From Planctomycetota bacterium (GTDB taxonomy: Bacteria; Planctomycetota; Phycisphaerae; UBA1845): 64,000 nucleotides of DNA. The notes under the pieces were generated by a model. The model did no database searches and was not told where the DNA came from. It saw only the letters and a list, made by a program, of their open reading frames with translations. The stretch spans positions 1 to 64,000 of the forward strand of contig JACQXM010000042.1 in NCBI GenBank assembly GCA_016208685.1, given 5' to 3'. Of the stretch, positions 16,395 to 25,389 are shown in pieces. The translations under genes and the position numbers were made by a program. Each line of letters begins with the position of its first letter. Position 1 is the first letter of the stretch.

Positions 16395-18464
16395 CTACTT
16401 GATGACCATTCGCAACTCGGCGTAAACCATGGTCGGCACTTCCGTGTCGTTCAGGAACATCGTGGTCCCCTCGGGATGGTGATCATCGAGCAGGTTCTGC
16501 ACGCCGACGGCAAGCGAGGCATTCCGCTTGGGAAACTCGTACTCCGCGCGCAGGTCGAGCCGCAGGTAGGGGTCGATGTGACGGCGGAACAGGGGGATGA
16601 GCGGGTCCGGACCGGTGACCGAATCCACGTAGTACAGGTGCGCGGCGAAGTGCAGGTCGTCGCGAGGGTCGAACCGCGCCCCGAACATGGCCTTGTGCTC
16701 CGGCGGCGACATCAGGTCCATGAAATGGAAGTTCGGACGTCCTTCGCCTCCCGCCTGCTGATACGTGTAGTGCGCCAGCAGCGTCCACCGTTTGCTTACC
16801 TTGTAGGTGCCGCTCCATCCCACGCCGTAGAAACCGGTATCACCAACGCTCTGGACGTTGAAGCGCAGCAGGCCGGGCGGGCCGAGCAGGGGCTGAAGCC
16901 CGGGCAGGTGGTCGTAGTCATGCCAGAAGAAGTTCACCGCCGTCTCGAACTTGTCGGTCGGCCGGGCGCGCCAACCGGCCTCGTAGGCGATCAACGTGTG
17001 CGCGTCCACCTGGCGATCCCCGGTCACGGCTACCAGACCCCCGACGAACGGGATTTCGAGAAACCGCTGCGCCGCCGGGGATTCGGAGAAAGTGCGGGAG
17101 ACGGCGGCGAAGAAGCTGGATCGTTCCGAGGCCTTGTAGGTAAGCGCGGCGCGCCCGCTGGGCTCGAAGCCGCCGTAGGAGTCGTAATCGGCGCGCCCCG
17201 ACAAGTGCAGCACCCACCGGTCGGAGAGGCGCCACTCGTCCTCCACGTACATCCCCGCCACGGGCGTTGCCACATACCTTCGCGTGAGCATCCCGGGATC
17301 GGAGTTGGTGGCGTCGAACAGGTCGACGCGGGTGTCCAGCCCCCAGGTAATCAGGTGCCGGTCGGCGGGCTTGAAGCTGTGCCCGAAGTTCAGGGCGAGC
17401 TGCTGGTAGCCGTAGTCGACCGATGGCGCGCCGTAGGACAGATGGAAATCGTTGACGTAGGCGGTGACCTGCACCTGCTCATCGGGCCCGATCTCCCGCG
17501 TCCACTTGCCTTGAACGTACGAACCGATGGTGCCAACGTCCGTGGCGCCCGGCAGGCTGACCATGGGCGGCAGGGCGAAACCGCGATCCATGACGGCATT
17601 ACCTGCCGAGAACGTGAAGGTGCGGCCGCGCTCCTTCTCGTAGATGCCGTGCAGCGACACGCGCGTGGTCAGGTAGTCGTCCTCCACCCGCCCCAGGAGC
17701 GACCCCCCCTTTCGGAAGCCGTCGCCGCCTGCCAGCTCGGTCGAGATCCGCATACGCAGCGGACCGTCTTTCCAGGCGTAGTCCAGGTGCTCGGCATGCG
17801 TTCCGCGCGAACCGCCGCGCAGCGTCAGCGTGGCGCCCTGCTGATCGCCGGGATCCTTAGAAATGATGTTGATGATGCCGTTGGTGGCGTTGGCGCCCCA
17901 GGCAACGCCGGCAGGACCGCGAATCACTTCGATCCGCGCGATGTCCTCCACCTGGATGGGCCAGGAACTCCAGAACATGCCACCGAACAGCGGGTCGTAC
18001 ATCTGTCGCCCGTCGACCAGGATCAACGTCAGGCCGGAGAGGAAGCCGTGGAGGCCGCGGGGCGAAACGGCAAACTGCGTGGCTGAGAGCTGCGCGACGT
18101 CGACCCCGGGCACGAGACGCAGGGCGTCGGGAACGGTGTGCGCTCCCGCTCGGCGAATGTCGTCGGCGGTTATCACGGCGATGGCGTAAGGTACGTGTGC
18201 CATCGGCTCGGCGCGGCGCGACGCGGAGACCACTACGGGGGTCGCCATGAGCTCCTCGAGCGAAAGCTCGCTGAGGTCGTCGCCGGTCTCGTCGCCCGCT
18301 TCTGCCGCCGGCGGCAATGTGTCCGGCTCCGCGGGCGAGGGCGTCTCGCTCTTCGGCGGCGCGGGCGACTTCGGCGGCGGTTCGGTTTGCCCCAGCACGA
18401 TCGCCGCCTGAACCAGCGGCGCGATCAGGGCGGGGAACCACCGGCTTCCGGACGTTCGGAACAA
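16395..18464 (-). CDS. TonB-dependent outer-membrane receptor
   Basis: 689 residues if started at a TTG (18464) which would give a short signal peptide FRTSGSRWFPALIAPLVQAAIVLGQ; the open frame runs to 18929 but the extra 155 residues read as noncoding. A Pro-rich linker and a small LSELSLEELMATPVVVSASRRAEP segment (TonB-box-like) precede the plug domain (PYAIAVITADDIRRAGAHTVPDALRLVPGVDV...RIEVIRGPAGVAWGANATNGIINII), then a beta-barrel that ends in an aromatic-containing strand. Known proteins import siderophores, vitamins or sugars with TonB energy; the plug style is that of the vitamin B12/colicin group. Substrate unknown. Start is the weak point. Confidence 0.85.
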   Translation of the reverse strand: MFRTSGSRWFPALIAPLVQAAIVLGQTEPPPKSPAPPKSETPSPAEPDTLPPAAEAGDETGDDLSELSLEELMATPVVVSASRRAEPMAHVPYAIAVITADDIRRAGAHTVPDALRLVPGVDVAQLSATQFAVSPRGLHGFLSGLTLILVDGRQMYDPLFGGMFWSSWPIQVEDIARIEVIRGPAGVAWGANATNGIINIISKDPGDQQGATLTLRGGSRGTHAEHLDYAWKDGPLRMRISTELAGGDGFRKGGSLLGRVEDDYLTTRVSLHGIYEKERGRTFTFSAGNAVMDRGFALPPMVSLPGATDVGTIGSYVQGKWTREIGPDEQVQVTAYVNDFHLSYGAPSVDYGYQQLALNFGHSFKPADRHLITWGLDTRVDLFDATNSDPGMLTRRYVATPVAGMYVEDEWRLSDRWVLHLSGRADYDSYGGFEPSGRAALTYKASERSSFFAAVSRTFSESPAAQRFLEIPFVGGLVAVTGDRQVDAHTLIAYEAGWRARPTDKFETAVNFFWHDYDHLPGLQPLLGPPGLLRFNVQSVGDTGFYGVGWSGTYKVSKRWTLLAHYTYQQAGGEGRPNFHFMDLMSPPEHKAMFGARFDPRDDLHFAAHLYYVDSVTGPDPLIPLFRRHIDPYLRLDLRAEYEFPKRNASLAVGVQNLLDDHHPEGTTMFLNDTEVPTMVYAELRMVIK

Positions 18465-19021
18465 ACCATCGCTCCCGCCGGCACCGGCTGCGGCGCGCTC
18501 GGCGTGCTTCGCGAAACGCGAACCAAAACCCGAGCTCCGGCGCAACCAGCGTGTTCGGACGGAAGATCCGCGCCAGGCTCGTGCTTTCCGTAGGCTTATC
18601 GGTCGAGGGGCGGCGGTACTGCACGCGATTTGCCCCCGGTGTCCATCGGCGCCGGGCCGGCAGGCGGCGCTCGCGAAGCGCGCGCTGCGCACACGTTGTC
18701 TTCGGTTCGTCGCCGCGCCGATGCCTGTTCCGAGCCGCTTTTGGGCCAAGCGCCCGGCCAGGCGAATCCCCAACGTGGCTTCCCCGCGTCGACCTGTGGC
18801 ACTGTAGCGAACCCCTCCGCACCGTGGCGCGACGGTGTCGGAGGACGGTGTATGCGCCGGCGCGGTAAAAAGCTCGCCTGCGACTGGAGAAACAAAGGCC
18901 TTCACCGGGGTGACGCGGGCGTTCCGCACGGCAACTAAGGAACTTCCCTATTCTTGACCAGGCGCAACGTCTGCCGATCGGCACCCGCGGCGCTGCTTCT
19001 ACGGGCAGCAACGACGCCGCG
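18465..19021. other. 557-bp gap without a recognised gene
   Basis: GC-rich. It must hold the promoter of the TonB receptor and the end of the ABC/GNAT gene. I saw no cobalamin-riboswitch boxes or clear terminator hairpin here. Confidence 0.4.
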
Positions 19022-20851
19022 TCAGGAGGGCGCCGGGGCATCCGGTCGCGTGCGCCCGCCGTCGTTCCGCTCGTCCCCTTGCATCGGTAGCGCAACGTCG
19101 CCCGACCGGAAGCGACGGCGCGGCCGGCGCCGGCGCTCGCGGAGCGGCGTCAAGACTGGGTCCTGCCGCGCGTGCATGCGGGCAAACTCCGTCGCACACC
19201 GGTCGCGGCGCTTCGCGGCGTGGGCGCGCCGCCGCGGGTCGGTCCGCAGGCTCGAGTGCTCGGCCCGCCGCGACTCGCCCTGGTGCGTCGGTGCTTCGGC
19301 CGTCCGCGGCGCCGCTGCTGCGTCGCCGGGCGTGACCAGGTCCGCGAAGCCCGGGACGCCCGGTCGCCGCCACAAGTAGTACACCGGCTCGGAGGCGATC
19401 AGCGCCCGGAAGGTGCGCGCCAGCGTCAGCGGCGACTGCCGCGCCACGCGCGTCTCGCCGCCGCCGGTGGTGGCCGCATACCAGTCGCGCACCGTGGCGG
19501 TCACAATGTCCCGCACCCGCCGTTGGCGACATACTTGTGTCACAAAATCCGTGCCCCGCGGGTCGACATCCAGCGCTTGCAGCGCCGCCAGTGCCGCGCG
19601 ACGCCGGGCATCCATGGTGCACCGTCCGACGCGCTGCATGCCCGCCCTCTCGAACACGGGGTTGAAGTCACCCAGGGTAGCCAGGCACTCCACGTAGTCG
19701 GTCCCCACCAGCGGCAGCGTGCACCGCACCAGGTGGTGACCCAGTCCGCAGCCGCGAAGGTCGGGGTGGATCACCAGCCGCCGCAGGATGCGCAGGTGGC
19801 GGTTGACCAGGTCCGGGCGCCGGGAGAAGCAACCGCCGGTAACGGCATTCCGCAGCGCCAGTTCGAGCGGGCTGTGGGCGTACACCACGATGCCCACCAC
19901 CTCGGCGCGCCGGTGGCGAAGCACGAACACTTTGTCCACAAAGCCCAATTCGCCGGCGTCGCGGTAGTGCATGGCGGCGAAGGCGTGATAGTCGTGCTTG
20001 CCGCCCGGCTCGATGGACATCCCGCGCAGGAACGTCGGCGCAGACCGTGCCCGCGCCGCGCGAACTTCCACGAGCGGGGGCGCCGCACCTCGCAGGCGCA
20101 CCACCGTGCATGGTTGCAAGTCCGCCAGCAGCTCGTCGTGGGCGCAGGCCAGCACCACGCGGAGCCGCCGCCGCGTCACCAGCTTGTGCAGATTGAACGC
20201 GATCGCCTTCGCGGCGCGGCGATGCAGCACGGTGCAGAACTCATCGCACAAAAGCGGCGCTGCCGGGTCGCTCCCGGCCACACCGCCGGCCTGAATCGCC
20301 AGGCCCGCCGCCAGCCGGGCTCGAAACTGCTCGCCCGCGGAGAGCTCCGCGAAGCGCCGCAGCCACAAGCGCGGCTCGCCCAGCCCGCACGCCGTGAGCA
20401 GCCCGACGACCTCCGCGAGCGCTGCCCCGGGAGCCACGGCGTCGATGATCGCCGAGTCTTGCGGGAACCCGATGCGGTCCACCCGGACGGCCGCCGCCAA
20501 TTGCCGGTCGATTGCCTCCAGGGCCGTACTCTTGCCACTCCCGGACGCACCGGCGAAGAGCACGATCCCCCCGGCCGGCAGCGGGATGCGCGTCGGCGGC
20601 AGTACGACCGTGGGCGCGCAGGCCGCCAGACCGAAGCGCAGGGCGATCTCCGCCGCCCGCGCCGAACCCGGCACCGGCGCCGCCGGATACGTCCACTCAA
20701 CGTCTACACCCTGTAGACAACTGGCGTCCGGACCCGACACCGATAGTTCAACCGCGGCCACAAGCCCCGCGCCAGCCGCATCCCCGCCCACGCTCCCCAT
20801 CACGCTCCCCCAAGGTCCGCCTTGAACGACCCGCAGGTCGATACCGAACAT
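19022..20851 (-). CDS. ABC-type ATPase fused to GNAT acetyltransferase (COG2401-like)
   Basis: 609 residues. The ATPase half has Walker A GASGSGKST (K107), an ABC signature LSAGEQ (about 170), and Walker B LLCDEF with D203 and catalytic E204. There are no membrane helices. From about 285 to 420 follows an acetyltransferase fold (VVGIVVYAHSPLELALR, then RLVIHPDLRGCGLGHHLV, the acetyl-CoA loop). The last 90 residues are Arg-rich and probably disordered. This is the build of the little-studied family described as ABC ATPase fused to an acetyltransferase. Transcription starts from a promoter only 6 bases before the ATG that contains an operator matching that of the LexA-like gene upstream. An ATP-driven modifier of nucleic acid or protein, induced with that repressor, is an inference. 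Confidence 0.85.
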   Translation of the reverse strand: MFGIDLRVVQGGPWGSVMGSVGGDAAGAGLVAAVELSVSGPDASCLQGVDVEWTYPAAPVPGSARAAEIALRFGLAACAPTVVLPPTRIPLPAGGIVLFAGASGSGKSTALEAIDRQLAAAVRVDRIGFPQDSAIIDAVAPGAALAEVVGLLTACGLGEPRLWLRRFAELSAGEQFRARLAAGLAIQAGGVAGSDPAAPLLCDEFCTVLHRRAAKAIAFNLHKLVTRRRLRVVLACAHDELLADLQPCTVVRLRGAAPPLVEVRAARARSAPTFLRGMSIEPGGKHDYHAFAAMHYRDAGELGFVDKVFVLRHRRAEVVGIVVYAHSPLELALRNAVTGGCFSRRPDLVNRHLRILRRLVIHPDLRGCGLGHHLVRCTLPLVGTDYVECLATLGDFNPVFERAGMQRVGRCTMDARRRAALAALQALDVDPRGTDFVTQVCRQRRVRDIVTATVRDWYAATTGGGETRVARQSPLTLARTFRALIASEPVYYLWRRPGVPGFADLVTPGDAAAAPRTAEAPTHQGESRRAEHSSLRTDPRRRAHAAKRRDRCATEFARMHARQDPVLTPLRERRRRPRRRFRSGDVALPMQGDERNDGGRTRPDAPAPS

Positions 20852-20857
20852 CTACCA

Positions 20858-20906
20858 AACATAGCCGCCGGACCAGGTTCTGTCAATATTGTTTTCAATA
20901 ATCCGG
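20858..20906 (-). promoter_or_regulatory. Promoter and shared operator of the ABC/GNAT gene
   Basis: On the minus strand TTGACA (20886-20881), 17 bp, TATGTT (20863-20858), then six bases to the ATG at 20851, so the mRNA should be leaderless. The -35 overlaps the dyad TATTG-TTTT-CAATA (20887-20900). The 25-bp block 20882-20906, GTCAATATTG...ATCCGG, matches the block upstream of the LexA-like gene. Confidence 0.75.
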
Positions 20907-21157
20907 TGATTGTTTGTAAGGTGTTGCGTGGAAATAGCTTACGATCACCCAGGTTTCACGGCGGCGGCGCTATGGGGCCCGCGCGTGGCGGTGCGGTGGG
21001 CAGGAACGCAGCGGCGCACCGCCCCTTTTGCCAAGTCAACGACGGGTTCGTCTACTTGGCGCCAGCAATTCCGGAAAGAGCGCTGGTTCGTAGTGCAGAC
21101 CTACGGCCTTCGTAGCACTGGGAGTCCAGGATCCACCCTCAATCTGCGAAAGTTCGC
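20907..21157. other. Intergenic region with inverted repeats
   Basis: Between the ABC/GNAT promoter and the repressor gene. GGCGGTGCG and CGCACCGCC form a 9-bp stem with a 19-base loop (about 20986-21022), and GCCAAGT/ACTTGGC enclose a smaller GACG/CGTC hairpin (about 21029-21061). The first could terminate repressor transcription, but no T-run follows. No gene seen. Confidence 0.4.
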
Positions 21158-21820
21158 TTATAGCTCCCGTCCCACCAATCGCATGACAATGCCCTGAATC
21201 GACAGCTCGCGGGAGCAGTCGATGAGAATCGGCGCCGTGCGGGGGTTGTCGCCGCGGAGGATCACCAGCGGTTCGCCCTCGCGCCATTCCACGCTGACGC
21301 GCTTGAGCGTCGGCTGTCCGTCCACCAGGCAGGCGCAAATGCGCCCCTGCACATGCTCCGGATCCACGTGCGGGCGGTAGTGTACGAGGACGATGTCGCC
21401 GGGCTTGAGCGTCGGCTCCATGCTGTCGAACGACAGCCGCAGGCAGTAATAATCCGGCGACCATTGGTGGCGCAAAACGGGGAACATCTCAAGCTGTTCC
21501 TGCGACTCCGCCGGTGGGCCCGCGGGTATCGAACCCAGGAGGGGCAGTGGTCTGGTCTCCAGCGGTTGCGGATTGTCATGCGCCCCCCCGCCGCCGATCA
21601 GCACTCCCTGCGGGAGATTGAGCGCCACGGCTAGGGCATCGATCGTCCGCCGCCGCGGGTTGGCCAAGCCGCGCTCGATCGCCGAAAGGTACCCCTGGTT
21701 GACATTCGCCCCGGCGGCGAGTTCGGCCTGCGACAGCCCGCGCTCCTTGCGCAGCCGCCGCAATCGCGCCCCCACGGACTCCGCCGCACGCTCAGCGATC
21801 AGCGAACGATGTTCCCGCAT
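21158..21820 (-). CDS. LexA/CI-like autocleaving repressor (XRE HTH + S24 peptidase)
   Basis: 220 residues from ATG 21820; the frame opens at 21913 but the promoter lies in that extension, which settles the start. Residues 16-70 form an XRE helix-turn-helix (LSQAELAAGANVNQGYLSAIERGLANP). The S24 domain has a cleavage site A100-G101 (GSIPAG), catalytic S133 (FDSMEPT) and K173 (TLKR), all intact. Such repressors cleave themselves when RecA filaments form after DNA damage. A dyad operator overlaps its own -35 and spacer, and the same block occurs before the ABC/GNAT gene next door. So it probably represses itself and that gene and releases both under damage. It is not the standard winged-helix LexA. 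Confidence 0.9.
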   Translation of the reverse strand: MREHRSLIAERAAESVGARLRRLRKERGLSQAELAAGANVNQGYLSAIERGLANPRRRTIDALAVALNLPQGVLIGGGGAHDNPQPLETRPLPLLGSIPAGPPAESQEQLEMFPVLRHQWSPDYYCLRLSFDSMEPTLKPGDIVLVHYRPHVDPEHVQGRICACLVDGQPTLKRVSVEWREGEPLVILRGDNPRTAPILIDCSRELSIQGIVMRLVGREL

Positions 21821-21826
21821 GTCGAG

Positions 21827-21863
21827 AGTATAACCTGCCGGATATTGACAGACAATATTGACC
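21827..21863 (-). promoter_or_regulatory. Promoter and operator of the LexA-like gene
   Basis: Minus strand TTGTCT (21855-21850), 17 bp, TATACT (21832-21827), then exactly six bases to the ATG, predicting a leaderless mRNA. The dyad TATTG-N5-CAATA (21843-21857) overlaps -35 and spacer. Read on the minus strand, GTCAATATTGTCTGTCAATA then TCCGG aligns with the ABC/GNAT operator over 25 bp. Confidence 0.78.
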
Positions 21864-21946
21864 CGAGCCGGAGTCGGAGGGCCGGGCGGCGCGTGCCCAC
21901 CCGCGAACGCCAAACCACGCCGCGCGAAACGCGGCCGCGCCGTGGT

Positions 21947-22954
21947 TCAGGTCGGCGGGCGCGGCGAGTGCTTCTCCTGCCGGAGCAGCGATGCCACCCC
22001 CCACGCCATACCCCACGCCCGCCAGAACGCGCGGATGGTCCCCATGGCCGCATAGGCCAGGAAGCGCAAATCGCGCATGCGGCGCACCAGGCGCGCCGTC
22101 ATGGGGATCTGCGCGGCCAGCAGTAGGCTGAGCGCGCCGGCCGCCAGCCCTGGCGCCACGGGCCACCAGGCCGGCCAGCACGCCTGCGGCATGGCTAACG
22201 CCGCCACGAGCGCCAGTGGCGGTTGCAGATGATCGACCAGACCGCTGTAGGCGTCGCCGCGCGCGTGCCCGCGGCGTGTCAGATGCAAATGCACGCGCCA
22301 GTAGCCCTGCTGCCGCTGGGTTCGCAGGTAGGAGCGCCACGAAACGGGGTGAAAGTGTTTGACCCGGGAGGTCGCCTCGAAGGCGAGCTGATAGCCGGCC
22401 TCCAGGGCGCGCCAGGAAAGCTCGGCGTCCTGCCCCTTAAGGAACCGCTCGTCGAAGCCGCCGAGCCGCTCAAGCACCTCGCAGCGATAGAGCACGTTGA
22501 AGGTGGCCAGGAAGTCGACCCGCGCCGGCATGGAGCGGTGTCTTTCGACGATCTCTTCGTGGATCAGGCAAGCCAGGAGCGACTCGCTGCGCATGTTACC
22601 GTAGCTGCCGCCAACGGCGGCCACGGCGCTGTCGGACAGGTGCGGAAGCAGGCGCGCCAGGGCCTCGGGCTCGGCGACGCAGTCCGCGTCGACGAACCAC
22701 ACCAACGGGCACGTCGAGGCGCGCCATCCGGCGTTGCGTGCCGCCCCGGGCCCCCGGCCGGAGCAGGGGATGACGACCACGGCGAACCCGCCGGCTATGG
22801 CGGCGCTGTCGTCGGTGCTGTGGTCGTCCACGAAGATGATCTCATTCAACCCGTCCTTACCGCGAAGGGCTACCGCGGCCTGGAGACAGGAAGGGAGCGT
22901 GTGGGCGCAGTTTCGACCCGGAATGACCATGCTTACACCGATCGTCGCGCTCAC
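21947..22954 (-). CDS. Family 2 glycosyltransferase with C-terminal membrane part
   Basis: 335 residues from GTG 22954 (ATG at 22930 would trim eight). GT-A fold: SMVIPGRNCAHTLPSC, the nucleotide-binding IIFVDDHSTDDS, DXD-like WFVDADC, and acceptor-site GQDAELSWRALEAGY. Three hydrophobic segments lie at about 238-310. Family members transfer sugars to lipid or polysaccharide acceptors at the inner membrane. It follows the LexA-like gene with a different likely role, with 126 bp between them. No sugar specificity can be read. Confidence 0.85.
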   Translation of the reverse strand: MSATIGVSMVIPGRNCAHTLPSCLQAAVALRGKDGLNEIIFVDDHSTDDSAAIAGGFAVVVIPCSGRGPGAARNAGWRASTCPLVWFVDADCVAEPEALARLLPHLSDSAVAAVGGSYGNMRSESLLACLIHEEIVERHRSMPARVDFLATFNVLYRCEVLERLGGFDERFLKGQDAELSWRALEAGYQLAFEATSRVKHFHPVSWRSYLRTQRQQGYWRVHLHLTRRGHARGDAYSGLVDHLQPPLALVAALAMPQACWPAWWPVAPGLAAGALSLLLAAQIPMTARLVRRMRDLRFLAYAAMGTIRAFWRAWGMAWGVASLLRQEKHSPRPPT

Positions 22955-23172
22955 GTTGCGAGTGTATCCCTCGCGCCGGTGGGCTGCCACTACGGCACAG
23001 TGCGCCCGGGAAAGGGGTCGGATGCGGAAAGGCGGACGACGCGAATGGGCGAACCGGGGCTGGCTGCCTTGCGCCGCCGGTCACAGCGCCGGACCCACCG
23101 TAAAACGGCCGTCGCGGTTCGAGTCGATGACCGGCGTGCGGCGCCATGCACGGCGCCTGCCCGAGGACTCGA

Positions 23173-23652
23173 CTATCGCTTGGAGAACTGAAAGCGCTTC
23201 CGCGCGCCCGCCTGGCCGTACTTCTTCCGCTCCACCTCGCGTGGATCACGAGTGAGCAGGTTGGCCTCGCGAAGCTTGGGCAGGAAATCCGGATTGGCCT
23301 TCACCAGCGCCCGCGCCACACCCAGCATGACGGCACCGGCCTGCCCCGTGGGGCCGCCGCCCGCGACGTTAACGAACACATCGTAGGACTTGGCGGTGTC
23401 GGTTACCTGAAGCGGCTTGCGCACGTCGGAGCGATCGCGATCGGTGAGGAAGTAAACATCGGCGCTGCGCTCGTTGACCATGAACTCGCCGGTGCCGGGC
23501 TTGATGCGCACGCGGGCGACCGCCGTCTTACGGCGTCCCGTCCCCCACAGGTAGGGGTTGGTCATGGGCGCCTTTTTCTTGGGCGCCGCGGCCACTACCG
23601 GCGCGGGCACCTCGGCTGCGGTTGGTTGAGTGTTCGGCTGCAAGTCGGCCAC
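23173..23652 (-). CDS. rpsI: Ribosomal protein S9
   Basis: 159 residues from GTG 23652, which has GGGGAGG upstream. The core from about residue 31 is [15 protein letters not shown]...[19 protein letters not shown]...[24 protein letters not shown], ending in the conserved SKR that reaches the ribosomal P site. An Ala/Pro-rich N-terminal extension of about 30 residues precedes the usual start, a common feature in some phyla. It follows rplM by 25 bp, the universal L13-S9 operon. Confidence 0.96.
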   Translation of the reverse strand: MADLQPNTQPTAAEVPAPVVAAAPKKKAPMTNPYLWGTGRRKTAVARVRIKPGTGEFMVNERSADVYFLTDRDRSDVRKPLQVTDTAKSYDVFVNVAGGGPTGQAGAVMLGVARALVKANPDFLPKLREANLLTRDPREVERKKYGQAGARKRFQFSKR

Positions 23653-23677
23653 CGGCGATCGCCTCCCCTGGAAAAGA

Positions 23678-24121
23678 CTAGAACGTCCACGCCTGCGGGC
23701 ACTGGGCCGCATGCGGATGAGTGTCCGTCGTGTAAACCTTGAGCTTCTTGAGCATGTTCCGTCCCAGTGCGTTCTTTGGCATCATGCGCCGCACCGCCTC
23801 GGTCAGCACCTTCTCCGGATGGTCCTTCGCGAAGCGCTGATAGGGCACGTCTTTGAAGCCGCCGGGATAGTAACTGTAGCGGGGGTAGCTCATGGTTTCC
23901 GTCTTGCGCCCCGTGATGCGCACCTTGCCGGCGTTCGTCACCACGATGAAGTCGCCGGTGTCCACGTGCGGCGTGTACGTCGGCTTGTGTTTCCCCATGA
24001 GCACGGTGGCGATTTTCGTCGCCAGGCGGCCCAATACCTTGCCCTCGGCATCGACGTGCCACCACGCCGCATCCGTGGTCTCGCAGGTCGCCAAGGATGT
24101 GCGTAACTTACGATTTTGCAT
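23678..24121 (-). CDS. rplM: Ribosomal protein L13
   Basis: 147 residues from ATG 24121, with GAGAAG just upstream. Conserved [45 protein letters not shown] and [18 protein letters not shown] are present. Assembly protein of the large ribosomal subunit, first gene of the rplM-rpsI operon. The 137-bp space before it should carry the promoter. Confidence 0.96.
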   Translation of the reverse strand: MQNRKLRTSLATCETTDAAWWHVDAEGKVLGRLATKIATVLMGKHKPTYTPHVDTGDFIVVTNAGKVRITGRKTETMSYPRYSYYPGGFKDVPYQRFAKDHPEKVLTEAVRRMMPKNALGRNMLKKLKVYTTDTHPHAAQCPQAWTF

Positions 24122-24259
24122 GAGTTTACTTCTCAAGTTTCCCGCGCTGAGCCAACCTACGACGGCGGCGCGGGGCGTCCAAACTGCCCCAGGACACCAG
24201 GCAAACCGGGTCCCGACCCGTGGGGCGAATCGGGGACTATAGCGAAACGGTAGCGTGCG

Positions 24260-25258
24260 TCAACCCCGGCTCTGGAAGATGTCAGAAACCCGGCCCAGGA
24301 CCGACCCTTCGTCCCGCCCCCCGCGCGGGCCGAGGTTGGCGAGAATCCGACCGGCCAGGCGGGCAAAGGGCAGCGACTGCACCCATACCGTCCCCGGTCC
24401 ACGAAGCGTGGCCAGGAACAGCCCTTCGCCGCCGAACAGCGTGTTGGCGAACCCGCCGGTCGCCTCGATGTCGTATTCGACGGAGGGTAGCAGCGCCACC
24501 AGGCACCCGGTGTCCAGCCGGAGCGTCTCTCCGGCGGCAAGCTCCTTGCGTTGGATGCTGCCGCCCGCGTGCACGAAGGCTACGCCGTCGCCGGTCAGCC
24601 GTTGCAGGATGAACCCCTCACCGCCGAACAGCCCGGCCAGGATTCGCTTCTGGAACGCGATGCCCACCTGCACCCCCCGTGCCGCGCATAGGAACGAGTC
24701 TTTCTGACAGATCAACTCGCCGCCGAGCTGGTCGAGGTGGATGGGAATGATCTTGCCGGGATACGGCGCGGCGAACGCCACCTGCTCCCGCCGAGAACCA
24801 AGATTGCCGAAGGTGGTCAGGAACAACGACTCGCCGGTGATCATACGCTTGCCGGCATCAAACAGCTTGCCCAGGAAACTCTGCTCCTTGCTGGGGTCGC
24901 CGAAGACCGTCTGCATGCGGATGCCTTCGGACATGTACATCATGCCGCCGGCTTCGGCGACCACGACCTCGTCCGGGTCGAGGGTGATCTCCACGAACTG
25001 CATGTCGTCGCCGTGGACTTCGTAGTCGATCTCGTCGGCGCGGCGAGGGCTCGGGGCTCGCGGCGGAGCCGGGCTCGCCGACGTGCCGGTTCCCAGGAAG
25101 GCCAGGTGCCGCGCCTCGGTCCATTCCGCCAGTCCCGGGCCCCAGACCAGCGTGCGCCCCTCCTGCACCTGCGGAATGGCGCGGATGAGCTCCTCGCGCG
25201 ACACCGGGCCCACCGTCTGACCGTCCTTCACGTAGAACCACCCGTTTTCGCCGGACAT
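24260..25258 (-). CDS. AIM24-family protein with N-terminal GYF_2 domain
   Basis: 332 residues from ATG 25258. Residues 1-50 resemble a GYF_2 domain (WFYVKDGQTVGPVSREELIRAI...VWGPGLAEW), often found in planctomycete and other bacterial proteins. From about 75 the AIM24/TIGR00266 fold follows: repeated Gly-rich beta hairpins (AEAGGMMYMSEGI, GESLFLTTFGN, FGGEGFILQRLTGDG, NTLFGGEGLFLATLRGPG). AIM24 homologues are beta-rich trimers linked to mitochondrial inner membrane organisation in yeast; bacterial role is unknown. Likely a single-gene unit. Confidence 0.88.
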   Translation of the reverse strand: MSGENGWFYVKDGQTVGPVSREELIRAIPQVQEGRTLVWGPGLAEWTEARHLAFLGTGTSASPAPPRAPSPRRADEIDYEVHGDDMQFVEITLDPDEVVVAEAGGMMYMSEGIRMQTVFGDPSKEQSFLGKLFDAGKRMITGESLFLTTFGNLGSRREQVAFAAPYPGKIIPIHLDQLGGELICQKDSFLCAARGVQVGIAFQKRILAGLFGGEGFILQRLTGDGVAFVHAGGSIQRKELAAGETLRLDTGCLVALLPSVEYDIEATGGFANTLFGGEGLFLATLRGPGTVWVQSLPFARLAGRILANLGPRGGRDEGSVLGRVSDIFQSRG

Positions 25259-25389
25259 CGAACACCTCCACGCCGGCGCCTCAGGACCGACTGGTCCCTG
25301 CGCCGGCGCGGAGGAGTATAGACCCGATGGGGCGCTCGGCACAAAGGGCGGCTGCGCGGCCGGAGATGGTCCAGACGCGCCGCGTCAAA

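Noticed and set aside
16371-18086. 571-residue plus-strand frame over the TonB receptor
   Set aside because: Antisense shadow with no recognisable domain.
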